Under the pieces are notes generated by a model, which worked only from the letters and a program-made list of their open reading frames with translations, was not told the DNA's origin and did not search any database. Positions 10,201-22,000 of a DNA stretch of 64,000 nucleotides are shown here, in pieces (positions within the stretch are counted from its first letter, which is position 1; each line of letters begins with the position of its first letter). This DNA comes from Spirodela intermedia (Eukaryota; Streptophyta; Magnoliopsida; Alismatales; Araceae): contig LR746272.1 of the NCBI GenBank assembly GCA_902729315.2, positions 9,356,327 to 9,420,326 of the forward strand, in the 5' to 3' direction. Made by a program: the position numbers and the translations under genes.

Positions 10201-12398
10201 ATGGAGAAGACGATGGGGAGGCGGATGATGTGGCTGTTGCCAATGCTCTTCCTCTTCCTCTTCTTACCTGTCATCTCTCTCTTATCCGGCAATGGGGTCC
10301 CAGTCGTAAGCTGGTGGTGGCTCCACCAGTCCTCCTCCATGGGTGGTGGATCGGCGGCCCACCCGGCGGCGAGTGAGAAGGCCGGCGGCGCCGCCGGCCT
10401 TCTTGAGGTGGAGAAAAGCCTGGCAAGGGCTCGTGCCGCCATCCGCCGCTCGGCTGCCGCTATCTTGAATTCTTCTTCTCCTCCTTTTCCTCCTTTGGGT
10501 AATTCGCTAGTATTCCAGGGAGGAGGAGGAAGCGGGGAGTTTGTGCCCAGCGGGGAGGTCTACCGCAACCCGGCGGCGTTCTACAGGTATGGAGGCAGAA
10601 TTCGGAGGATATCTATCTATCTATCTAGCTATCTAGGAGTCATCAAGTTACTGTATAGATAGATGGTTAATCATGGGAAGACTGTCGTGACCGACATAGC
10701 AGAACGGGGAGATTGGTGCGAGCTGTTTGTAGGTAATTCTCGGCATGATCACGCGTGGGCCTAGTTTCTTGGTCTTCATTTTCTCTCTCTCTCTAACCCT
10801 CTTAACCTCCCTATAATGTTCTCTTTTTCTCTCTCGACCTCTCTCTATCTCTCTCTATCTCTCCCCCCCCCCCCATTTGTGTCGTTGCATCATTGCAGTA
10901 TGTGCGAAGGAACACGGTCATGATGGTCATCACCATCTCTATCTCTCTTTCTCTCTCTGCGCTCATCTCGCCGCTGGCTTACAGCTTCAGTAAGAAGGGG
11001 TGCTGCTATAATGGTCACATCGCCTGAAGAGAGAGAAAAGTGCGAAGAATCTCTCTCTGGATTCCGTCTCGTTGCATGCTTAACTTTAACCATGCAGGGG
11101 GTGCTACTAATGATACTTACAACCCTTGAAGAGAGAGAGAGAGAGAGAGAGAGAGCGAATCATGGGGGATTACTCAACAATTACGTCGACCTCTCTCTCT
11201 CGTTCTCATCCCCGGACACTGTTGTCGTCGACGGTGGCAGGAGCTACCTGGAGATGGAGAGACGGTTCAAGGTATATGTGTACGAGGAGGGCGAGCCGCC
11301 CCTGGCCCACGCCGGCCCCTGCAAGGGCCTCTACACCACCGAGGGCCGTTTCATCAACGCCATGGAGGACCTCCGCCGCGCCGCCGCCTCCGCCACCGCC
11401 GGCGGCGGGAGGGGGCTATTCTTGACGGAGGATCCCTCCCGCGCCCACGCCTTCTTCATGCCCTTCAGCGTCGCGATGATGGTGCGCTTCGCCTACCGCG
11501 AGGGTTCCTACGACCTCCTCCCGCTCCGCCGCCTCGTCGCCGGCTACGTCCGCTCCGTCGCCGCCCGCCAACCCTTCTGGAACCGCTCCGCCGGCGCCGA
11601 CCATTTTATCCTTTCCTGCCACGACTGGGTGAGACCCCCCCCTTGCCCCAAACTTGGGTTTCTTCTCCGTTGACATTGACGAGATATCTCGCCCTGCAGG
11701 GCCCACACGTTTCGAGGGCTGACCCGCGACTGTTCTTCAACTCCATCCGGGTCCTCTGCAACGCCAACACCTCGGAGGGGTTTGACCCCGGCAGGGACGT
11801 GAGCCTGCCGGAGATAAACCTGCGCACCGGCGAGCTTCCAGTGGAGCTTCTCCTCCCCCCGCCGGTTGGCGGCGACAGGCCCATCCTGGCCTTCTTCGCC
11901 GGCGCGGGCGACCACGGCCCGATCCGGCCGGCGCTCCTCCGCCACTGGCGGGGCCGCGAGGAGGGCGGCATGAGCGTCCATGAGCAGCTCCCCGGCGGCG
12001 CCACCGCCTACTACGGGATGATGCGGCGGTCGAGATTCTGCCTCTGCCCAAGCGGGTACGAGGTGGCGAGCCCGCGGGTGGCGGAGGCCGTGTACGCGGG
12101 GTGCGTGCCGGTGTTGATCTCTGAGGGGTACGTGGCCCCGTTCGGGGATGTGCTGCGCTGGGAGGCGTTCTCGTTGGCGGTGGCGCCGCCCGAGATCCCT
12201 CGGCTGAGGGGGATCCTCACCGCCGTACCGGAGGCGGAGTACCGGCGGCTGCAGGCCAACGTGGGGAAGGTGAAGAGGCACTTCCTTTTCAACAGCCCTC
12301 CGAAGAGATTCGACGTCTTCCATATGATCCTCCACTCCGTCTGGCTCCGAAGGCTCAACATCCGACTGACCTGGCCTAACCCGACCACACACGAGTGA
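10201..12398 (+). CDS. exostosin-family glycosyltransferase (GT47)
   Basis: Three exons: 10201-10586, 11241-11628 and 11700-12398, giving 490 residues. Junctions read NPAAFYRSYLEMERRFKVY and ILSCHDWGPHVSRADP, both in frame. This is a type II Golgi membrane protein: one hydrophobic span near residues 9-30, a variable stem, then the exostosin domain from about residue 130. Conserved family blocks are FKVYVYEEGEPPLAH, GLFLTEDPSRAHAFFMPFS, DHFILSCHDWGP, LCNANTSEGFDP, FCLCPSGYEVASPRV, EAVYAGCVPVLIS and FGDVLRWEAFSLAV. The closest recalled relatives are 'probable glycosyltransferase At5g03795/At3g07620', whose cell-wall substrates are mostly undefined. The acceptor therefore cannot be named. Intron 1 (654 bases) is dense in CT and GA tracts. 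Intron 2 is only 71 bases. A long GA repeat follows the stop within 20 bases. GC-rich throughout. Confidence 0.9.
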
Positions 12399-12410
12399 GT
12401 GAGAGAGACA

Positions 12411-12414
<4 letters not shown>

Positions 12415-12467
<53 letters not shown>
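12415..12467. repeat. (GA)n microsatellite in 3' flank of exostosin gene
   Basis: About 53 bases of GA beginning 17 bases after the stop codon, so probably inside the 3' untranslated region. Confidence 0.93.
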
Positions 12468-12468
<1 letters not shown>

Positions 12469-13003
12469 ATTCAAATCAGGGTTCCCACGTGGGGAAAATT
12501 GTCGATGCATCTTTCGGACAGGGCATCCAAGCTGAGGAAAAGTTAACGTATCAAACACCATAGTTAATGCATCCTGGGCATGACAACTCTCATGCCCATA
12601 AAATCAATCCCTCTCTCTCTCTCTAGATAGACGAGGAGTCTTTGTGCGAGCCGTATACGATGAGTCACACGTACGATAACGAGGGGGGTTTAGCGATCTT
12701 TGTGCTGTATAGTTAATGGGTAGAGAGTGAAGTCTTAGAGAGCTTTTGGGAAACAATGGTGAGTATGTAAACGTATGGATGTGGGTATACATGTGGTGTT
12801 ATCATCAGGAAAAACCCGCTTTTTTCTCGCTCTTCTCTCTCTCTCTCTCTCCCCCTCGCGCTAGATGGACGCATAGTTATTGGGTGGAGGACAATTGGGT
12901 GTTATTTGCAGAAAGGTGTAATTTTTAGCGGCGGATATTTGGCAGCCGTGTTGTAGGGTGGAGAACGGCGCGCCTTGGTGGTGATCTGGAGAACCGCGGT
13001 AAG

Positions 13004-13007
<4 letters not shown>

Positions 13008-13043
<36 letters not shown>
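13008..13043. repeat. (CT)n microsatellite
   Basis: CT dinucleotide run of about 36 bases. Confidence 0.95.
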
Positions 13044-13044
<1 letters not shown>

Positions 13045-14792
13045 GAATCTGAGCAAGGGGACGGCCGATTTCATCCCCGTAGACAGAGGGTCATAAATCT
13101 ATACGCAACAGGTGAATAAATGAATAAAAACAATAGAAGTATTCAAGTCTGAACGCCAAAATATCAGTTTGGAGAGAGGGAAAAAGAAGAAAATGCATAA
13201 AAAATAAATCAAACAGAGCTGCTGCTTCATCTGCGAGGTGCCCGGGGGATTTCTCTGAGAAGCAGAGAAGGTAGGATTGAAATCGCTCCACCATGCTTCA
13301 CAGGGGCATCTGATATAACACCTCCACGCAGCTGTGATCCACAGAATGATGGTAATGGATAGGGAGAAGAAAGATCTAACCCACGATATAGAACTATTCA
13401 AGTCAGATATTCTCTTCCTTAATCTAGAAATATGCCTCGAATAGGTAAAGAGATCAGTTCATTCTGATTGCCGAAGATATAGAGGGTGATTAGTGTGGAT
13501 TAGTAGTACTTATCATCTCACAAGAACATGAATAAGAAGAGGAAAATTGGGCAGGAATTCAAGAGCATGAAGAACTATAAAGGGCTATTCACATGAACAT
13601 AATAGGCATTGCCTGTAAGGTGGGTGACGTGACTCAGTCGTTGTATATTAAATCACGCAAATCTAAAATTTATAAAACTAGAAAATACGAATTTCCGGAT
13701 ATTTAGAAGTATTTATAAATAAATATATCAATTATAATTCAATAAAAGTTCCAAAAATAGCGGTAATTTTCCAGATCGATCACAAGGATGTAATATAATA
13801 TTTTGTAATTATTCAGAGTTTTTCTCAATGAATACGATTTTCTATGAATTTTATACTAAGAAATGAAAAGGAAATATATTTAAAATTCACGAAAAAAAAG
13901 AGAGGAAATAAGGGTGCGAACGACAGGATGACGTCAGCGCCCGACGAACGCGAATCGGACGGAAATAGAGTTCCGCCCGACGATTCTTACGTAAGCAATT
14001 ACAGACGATTTAATTAATCAAATTAAGATCTGTAAAAGCCGGAAGAATCGTAATTGATCGAAGTATAGTTTGGTAAATTAAAATCACACAAAGTATCACT
14101 AAATAAAGCGTAAATTAAATTGAAAGCAGGAAACCAGAGTTCCGGCGTCGCGACGGCGATACGTCGGCGATGCACCGGAATCCTGAGCGTTCGGGAGGAT
14201 CGTCGTGCAGTGTCCACGGCCTCGAAGGCTCTCCTTGGACAAAGACGACGTGGGCAATCTTTAGATCTTCTCGCGAAGTCTAGAGATCAATGAAGTGGGT
14301 CGTCGAGTCGTCTCCGGCGGCTGTCACCCGGCGGAGCGGAAAAACGGCGACTTTGCGGCTCTCCGGCGGCTGTCACTCGATGGAGAGGAGCTGGATGAAG
14401 GTGGGGCGCGTGTCAGGGAGCTTCATCCTCAGGTCCGCGCAGCAAGGAAAGGCTCTTCATCGCATCTGGTACGCTCTCAGGAGGTGGCGACTCGTCTCCC
14501 GGCGGATCGTCCTCTTCCCGACGACGGCTTGTTCGTCGATCAATCGGAGATGATTTACTCGATGGATTGCGATCCTTTTATCGCGAATCGTTCAGCAATT
14601 TTAGTAGCAATGCTCCACGAATCGCGTTGACGAGATTTTCGCCGATGATCCAGCGATTCCGATTGCTTAATCCTTCACCGGCGATCTGCAGGAAAGTCGC
14701 GATAATCAGTTAAAAATATATGAATTTTGACTTTGGGAGGATTCGAACCCGCGGCGGTCGCCCGCCCCTGAGCAAGGTGTGACGCGGGTTTA

Positions 14793-14834
14793 GTCCCACA
14801 TCGATTGTGCGCAGATTATTCGGGCGAATATATA
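14793..14834 (+). promoter_or_regulatory. plant snRNA-type promoter: USE plus TATA box at Pol III spacing
   Basis: GTCCCACATCG at 14793-14803 is a full match to the plant upstream sequence element RTCCCACATCG. TATATA at 14829-14834 follows after 25 bases. In plants, about 25 bases between these elements is typical of Pol III genes (U6, 7SL, U3, MRP); about one helical turn more is typical of Pol II snRNA genes. Elements and spacing are read directly; activity is inferred. The 11-base motif also occurs inside some plant repeats. Confidence 0.5.
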
Positions 14835-14857
14835 GTAAAGTTAACTTTCTAGGCAAA

Positions 14858-14988
14858 GTCCTCTCGCGTGTACGACCATTCCTTGCCTCACAACCGGCTG
14901 GCCACCAGTGACGTGGAAGGGGAGTGGCGCTTCTGACCCGCTTGCGGGCCCGGTTGGCCGGCGGGTCCCCCCATTTTGCAATATTTTT
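14858..14988 (+). ncRNA. hypothetical Pol III transcript downstream of the USE/TATA pair
   Basis: Start is placed about 25-30 bases after the TATA box, near 14858. T runs at 14974-14977 and 14984-14988 could terminate Pol III, giving roughly 115-130 nt. The region is GC-rich, unlike its AT-rich flanks. It can fold a 7-bp terminal stem (14935-14941 GACCCGC with 14961-14967 GCGGGTC). It does not resemble U6, U3, U6atac, 7SL or telomerase RNA as I know them. It may be a repeat-derived pseudo-unit. Confidence 0.25.
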
Positions 14989-15110
14989 ATTTTTATTTCT
15001 TGTTCTTCATTTATCTCAAAACTAAGACTGTAAAAATCGTATAAAATCACATAATTACCCAAAATTCACGTTAATCAACTGAAAACCACTTTTCATGCTT
15101 TAACACAAAT

Positions 15111-15186
15111 ATAAGTCTATTTATCATGAGTTAAGGCTAAAACTATATTATTTACTAATTATTAACTCATGATAATGAAGACTTAT
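15111..15186. repeat. inverted repeat, arms of about 24 bases
   Basis: Arm 15111-15134 (ATAAGTCTATTTATCATGAG then TTAA) is nearly the reverse complement of arm 15162-15186. A few mismatches or bases of slippage and a 27-base AT-rich loop separate them. It could be a hairpin terminator or a miniature transposon remnant. Confidence 0.8.
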
Positions 15187-15848
15187 CAGTGGGCATGATT
15201 CACCTCTAATGGTGGATTTTGTGAATTTTCGTACTCTCTGATTGCTGGCCTCAGAGCTGCCATTAATGGGCTTCACATTGCTCATTATTAGCTTTTCGAG
15301 TCAGACTCTGAAGAATCAGTAGATATGCTAACAATGTGGTACAGTAATATACCTAGGAAGCTCAAGATGATCTTAAAAGCACAAAACATGCCCCCTATGA
15401 TCCATATCAGTTGTGAGGTAATGAACTGGCCAATGCAGCTGCATCTTACTCTGGTGATTTGGAGTGAAAAAATCATCTGCAGCACCAAAGGAAACCCTCC
15501 CAAGAAGATCCTGATGAGCATTTCGTACTGACTACTAAATGTGGGCTTCCTCGCTTGAACATTCTAATTCTTTTCTTCTGCTGTAGGGCTCTTGCCTGAC
15601 AGGAAATTCTCCACAGCAGGTAGTATTTGTTTTGTGTTTGTCTGAACAGTCAGTCTCCACTGCTGATCAATGAGATTTCAGGGACCAACCCGGGTCTAGA
15701 AAAGTTCAGGTAAAGAAAATATTGAACACTCCCTCTTCATCTCTCATTGCTGCCACTGTTGACTACCAATAATCCCTCCCTCCCTCCCTCTCTCAGACAA
15801 GTGAGAGAGAAACACTGAGAGTAATAGAATAAAAACTCAGTACAACAG

Positions 15849-15850
<2 letters not shown>

Positions 15851-15883
<33 letters not shown>
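15851..15883. repeat. (TA)n microsatellite
   Basis: About 33 bases of alternating A and T, just downstream of the RPC3 stop codon (which is on the minus strand). Confidence 0.93.
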
Positions 15884-15885
<2 letters not shown>

Positions 15886-16057
15886 AAAGGGAATTAAGGA
15901 CTATGTGATCAGAATATATGCATGTAATCCTCCTCCAACCGGACAAGAAAGAGGAGAAATCATAAAAGTGCACTGGTCAATAGGACAAAGAAGCCGTTGA
16001 ACTGTAAATAGCTTCACGCAGACAGAGATGGTCATTTTAATACCTGCAGCTGAAAAA

Positions 16058-19000
16058 TCAAAAGTCATGGAAGAGCATCAGTGTATCATCCAGCCGTAGA
16101 AGAGAGGTCTCCAATATTATCCTCGTGTTCTTCAGACGATCATATTCTTTGCTTTGGATGTCATTAGCTGGTTGGTTGGCGATCTGACAATGTAGCACTG
16201 ATACGTCATATGCGGTAAGTAAAACTAGATAAATTAATCAAATGGACCCACCATATGATGAGTGAAGCTTAAGTAGCTCCCATATCAGCAGAAAAGGATT
16301 TCGCAATAACCAAGAAGAAAACAAAAAAGACGGCAAAACGAGGAAAAAAAGAGAAATTCACGATGTAACAAACTCCGGGAAACAGGATAAAAAATCTTTC
16401 AAAAGAATGGCATTAAATCACGACACAAATTCCTGAAACCTGATTCATACGAGCCATTCTTCGGACTGTCGTATGAACATAAATGCACAGTACAAGAGCA
16501 GTCCACACTTAATAATCTATATATATATATATATATATAATAAAAATAAAAATTCAAGAACACCATACATGATCGAATGGATGTATACATCTGACGGTAC
16601 AGTTTCCTGTTCATTCCTAGGTACAATAACAGCTTTCACCTTTGGAGCTTCTAAAATGAAAACTGCCCGGGAAAAACCAGAAATCGGCAGAGAGATCATG
16701 AAGAAGACTTAGAGGTGGACGGGATGCGATGATAAACTACCCGTCATAAAATAGGCGGCTTAAAAAACTCACAAACCTCCTGCTGTTGTTCTCGATTTTG
16801 GGCGATCCTCTGGCTCAAATTTGCAGCAGCATGATACATATCATTCAATATATGCTCATATAAAGTACTTGTGTTCACTTTCCACAGGAAACGTTTTTCT
16901 CCCGGATATGCGACTGCAATCTATACAAAACAACAAACAAACCGTTATCAGGAACAACACAAATCGGGGGCAGATAATGAGCGATAAAGCAAGTATTTTC
17001 CTTGACGAAATGGGCAACGCATTATTTCTCAATCTCGATTGACAGATGGGTGAATAGTGACTCTGGTCATGAAATGAGCGTTTACCACAGTAAAAAAATA
17101 TTGTACATAACTGGACAGTCTAAACAAGAGTTTTAGCAGAACTGGAAAGAGTAATGTCCATGTGCGTGGGCATATGCGCAAAGAAAGAGGAGCAGAGTTT
17201 CAAAGGATCACTAAAATTAATGATCAACTGCACATGACTGGCCATGAAGTTTTCAGATCAGTTTGACTCCATATGTCCAGCAGTATCCAAGATTTTTTTT
17301 TTGACTGCATCTGTTTAGAAAGAGCAAGAGAAAACAATAAAAGACTCCCTCACCTCCATATGCACGTAGTTGTCCATCCAGAGCTTGTATAAGATCCCTG
17401 GGGCTTCCTTTTTCTTTACAAAAGTGATCTCTGCCAGCTATCATGAAAAAAAAAACAAAAATTAGAGAGATATCACGGACCTTAACAGGGAAGAGAATTC
17501 GAATGAAACTCAGTATAAAATAAGATGATAGAGTCCATCAAAGATCAAGGCTCTCAGTGAAATATTTGATCGTCAGATCTGTCATTGGAAAAACAAAAAA
17601 GGCGTCAGCTGTCCCACTTTGATGCCCTAAGGCTTTACGATGACAATGACGACGGTGGTTGGCAACTGTTGTGAGAAAAACTGCATTCATCTGGCAAAAC
17701 TACGGGAGACATTTCTAGGAAGTAAAAAGCACTTTACACTTTCTCCATTAAAACTAGGGCAGAACAATTGCAACTCAGAATCTAACAAAGAATTCCAAAG
17801 AGCGGCTGGGGTCAGTGAATATACTGATACCCACGTGTTATATGTTTTAGCAGATTTTTTAAGACTTTAAAGTCGTTAGAACAATGGAAGAAAAAAGAGA
17901 AGGGGGCCGTCATAAGAACACCGCTATTACTTGTTGCCTTGGCCTGCTATCATCTAACTGTTAGTAGCCACTATAATCTGCATGAGTTCAACCTATGGCA
18001 CTTTCTTTTTCTTTTCCCTTCCCCCGCTTCTATCACCTTAACACCACTCTCACTTCTTTTTTCTTTGTCTGCTGACAAACATAGTGGTGTTGACGCCTCT
18101 GACAGTCAACCCCTAGGGGGTTGACTGTTAAAGATTTGTTTTTTTCTAGGAGGGAGGGGTTTAGAAAAAAATATTTTTACAAAAGGTGCTCCTTAAAACA
18201 TTTTGTCTATTTATTGTTTTGAATAAAAATAGTGATAAGTATAATCTCAAAATTCCAAATATACTGTCCCATTTTATATTTTTCTTGATCGAGATGACTT
18301 GAGTAAGATAGAGGGTTCTCGAATCATGATGAGCTCCATTAGGCTAATTTAATATCGTCCACACTTGATTTACATGGTATCCTCTCCTAGGGCTCATAAT
18401 CTACCCAGTAGTGGCTAAGCCAGCCAAGTCGTGTGAAAATCCAATCATCGGACCCAAAATATGAGCCAATATTTCCTAGTTGATTGAAGCTGGACCAAAT
18501 CGGCCAACCGTGGTGAAGATGAAAAATGAAATAATAAGCTGCATCTCGACATTCTCAATCTTATCTGACTTATAAGTCAAGAAAATCATAAAAACATTAT
18601 TTGAAGATTTTCTTCACATGGAATAGAAAATTACTGGAAAACTGCATTAAATTTCAAATTACAATCGGTACTAAGTCATTTCAATAAAAACGAGATTCAT
18701 ATAGTGACTTCTAAAATTCACAAAGTACCCTTGATCCAATTGATTGGAATTCGAAGGATGGTAAACGTGATGATAATGAACTAAAACTTATAAATATTCA
18801 GTGATCATATAATTCACCAGTAGAATAGAACCACGTTCCTTCTCATTGTTGCTAGAAGAGAAGAAACAAATGACGAGGTAACAGATGTTTAAATAGTGAG
18901 TCTCAATTTTCTGCCGATTACACGAAAAAAACCAGAAAAGGTGATTAAGATAAAGACGCTCGGAAGGGTTTAAAGCAAACAGACTGTTTCCTTCAAAGAG

Positions 19001-22000
19001 GAAAAGAGGACATACAATTAGACTGGCTGCAGTGGCATTTTTAACTATTACACAGCAATCAAAAGCCATAGTAAATAGACGTCTTCAATGTATGCATTTC
19101 TGACCTTACCATGATAGAAATGGCCCTACAAGACACTTGACTACATATTTTATCATCTGGAAAAGAAATACGAAATTCGATAAATTTTTAAAGATAGACA
19201 GATTTCTTATTGAAATAAGTCAGTTTTTATTCGTTTATATAATCCTTGTGGCAGCTTTCAGGGATTTATATAATAAAGATGAGGTATTTTATCATCTGAA
19301 TGCACACCTTCAGGTTGAAGGCTGTTGCTACGGGATGTAAGCTCATTCCATTAGCAATATAAATAAGATACCCAGTCAAATCAACTAAATGGAACATGGC
19401 GTACATTGTCTGTCTCAACTGGCCGACACCTCTTCACTAACAGCCTGAACATCCTGTAAGCATCTTTCCCATACCTTTGAAGCACAAGAGATCCCACCTA
19501 GTTGAAAAAATATAATCAGGCTTAGAAAGTTGATAGAAAAAAATATAAACTTGGTGTCCCGTAAAGGAGAAAAAAAGAATAAAATAATACAGAGATTCAT
19601 GTGTAAAGTACTTCTTCACTGCGACACTCTTCAACAATTTCTCCCAAGTCTAGGTACAGAAAGCAAGACATAACATCAAGAATAAGAAAATTGAGTCCAA
19701 TTCAGATGTCAACACGAATTCTTCTCGTAGGCGCGTGAGTAAGAGATTACCAATAGCATAAAGCGCCTTCGTGTCTTCTGTGGATGATTTACACTTCAGC
19801 TCTTCAAGGCATGTTCTTACATGTTGCATAGTCATCAAACGTCCACCAGGTTTTTTCATAACCCATTCTAGAATTTCATCCAGTGATGATGTCACTTCAA
19901 AAAAAAAAAAGCATCAGTAAAAAATAAGGCCATAAACAATAAATTCAATAAATAACACCATTTAACTCTAGACTATATGAATTCCGATATCAGATGAATA
20001 TTTTAGGTACACATTCTAGATGATGCAGACCAGAACTTTAAAAGCTGGAGCTGAATCATACTATCGTATGACTTGCCTCAGTTGAACATTTTTGAGACAA
20101 CACAGATTTAAGTCGTTCAGCTCGATTAGTGGTTTGGTATGAATCTACATCCCTACAGGGCTTCTAATTCGAATATATTTAAATTAATCACTATTTAGAA
20201 GAAACTTTCTGGTGCCGTATAATTCATTTTATTGAGGATGAATGACTCCGACATGTTACTGTAATCTGACAGACCTCAGATTAAGTGCTACCAAAAAGAA
20301 AGCTGTAGAAATTTGCCTCAGGAGCACAAGGAGCAGTCCTCTTGGCCAGCGGGCGTTTCTACCATTTAAACAATTATCAGCCAAAAAAGATTGAGTACAA
20401 GGCTTTTATAATGCACAAGCGTCACACCAAAATAAAAACCACTTATCTGAAAAAAATAAATTTTAATAAATAAATGCCAGAAAACACTTTACAAGAGTTG
20501 TATTATAACAGATTACCCAAATTCTCTTTTGCCTTCTTGTGATTACTGGACTCTATCATTGCCTCCAAGACAACTGCAGCATCCAGACTCAGCCTCGTTC
20601 TCACACTTGTGACACATGCCTACAGGGAGAGAAATCTTGTGAAAAATCTCAACCATAAGATACAGTGCGCTATACAGAAAAAGAAGGCCTTTTAGAGACC
20701 CCCCAAACATGTCTGAGAAAGACACTACAATATTCGAGGTGATAGAAAATGGAGGTAGGGGGAGAGAAAGGGCTCTCACATCCAGTCGATTCTACACTTC
20801 TAAAGATGAAACTACTCATCCCGTTTGTGTTAAGAATGTGGAACTTAGCGAACAGAAACAGAACAGCATTTTATCTTTGACATATTGGCATGGTGTCGTT
20901 AAAACGCATTATCATACACATTCTGGGCACAAGAAATTCAAGAAGAAAAACTCTGAATGCTAGAAAGAGAAAAAAGAAGACCGCCTTGACGCAAGAGAAA
21001 GTATCTAATTCTCCATTTGCTAGTCCAGAGGTTCAGATAAATATACAATATTCAGTGTGCCAATTTTCTCGAGGAGGAAAGGAAAGAGTCTGGAAAGGGA
21101 GTTCAAACCTTCTTCTTAAGACAGTGAATGAATTTCTCAAAATTCGCCCGCCAAAGAACCTCATTCTCATTAATTGCAGCTTGAGTTTCTCTGTCAAACT
21201 CTAATTCCTCATGCTTGCGCTATTAAAGCCAAAACATCAAGTAATTAACTTCTATTTTTGAAAGTATTAAGTAATGAATATCATTAGGTAGAACATGGAA
21301 ATCCTCACATTGGTTCATGAAATTCCGAAAAATCCTCACATGTGAGACATGACTAGCATATTGAAATACTAATGAAACAGGTAAAGTTATACACATAAAA
21401 AACTTAGATAATGATAAAGATATCATGGAATAAATGACTGAAGGATATTTGAACGTATTGTATAGAAAAAATAACAAGGTTGCAAACCAAAAAAATAGTG
21501 ATTCACATCTGAATATTCGTTATGATTTATTCTTAGAGCTATTTCAAGAGCACATCACATGAATACTGTATTTTAATTTTTTTACAAAAAATCACTTTCC
21601 GATGAGAAACGACTGAAAGAGAAACCTTCATGTTCTATTATAATGGGCAAGGGTAGACTTGTTGAAGGAAAAGAGATTTCATAGTTCACAATGTGTCAAC
21701 ATTCCAAAAGAGTACATCAAGAGTCAATTAAAGGGCAAACCGCAATGTCAAAAGGGACATCCAGGTCAAGAAGCTGACCAGTAATTATGAGTAAGCAAAA
21801 GCATCCCAATAAACTCTGAGGTCTGGTGATTAACTACAGATGGAGTCAAAGAACAAGCTGAATATTCACAAGCTTGCTTCCTATAGGCCTTATTTTTAGT
21901 AAACAAGCGCAAAAAAATATTATACGTTCTTTCTGAGAAACCCAAGTAGCTAAGATAACACAAGAAGGTTAATCGTTTCACGTAGAATAAGGGTCCAAGG

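Larger units (their letters stand above)
12399..16057. other. intergenic, mostly repeat-derived region
   Basis: 3.7 kb with no protein gene recognised. It holds CT and TA microsatellites and an AT-rich block at about 13640-13900. A GC-rich block at 14120-14560 has short non-family open frames. There is also an snRNA-type promoter motif near 14.8 kb and a large inverted repeat at 15.1 kb. The mixture suggests old transposon sequence, but no reverse transcriptase or transposase fragment is seen. Confidence 0.5.

Noticed and set aside
11544-12470. 308-codon minus-strand open frame opposite the exostosin gene
   Set aside because: Shadow of exon 3; it even translates the GA repeat as a Leu/Ser run.
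14730-14790. tRNA-like B box (minus-strand GGGTTCGAATCC)
   Set aside because: No matching A box, acceptor stem or cloverleaf can be formed, so it is not a tRNA gene; at most a SINE-like or chance fragment.
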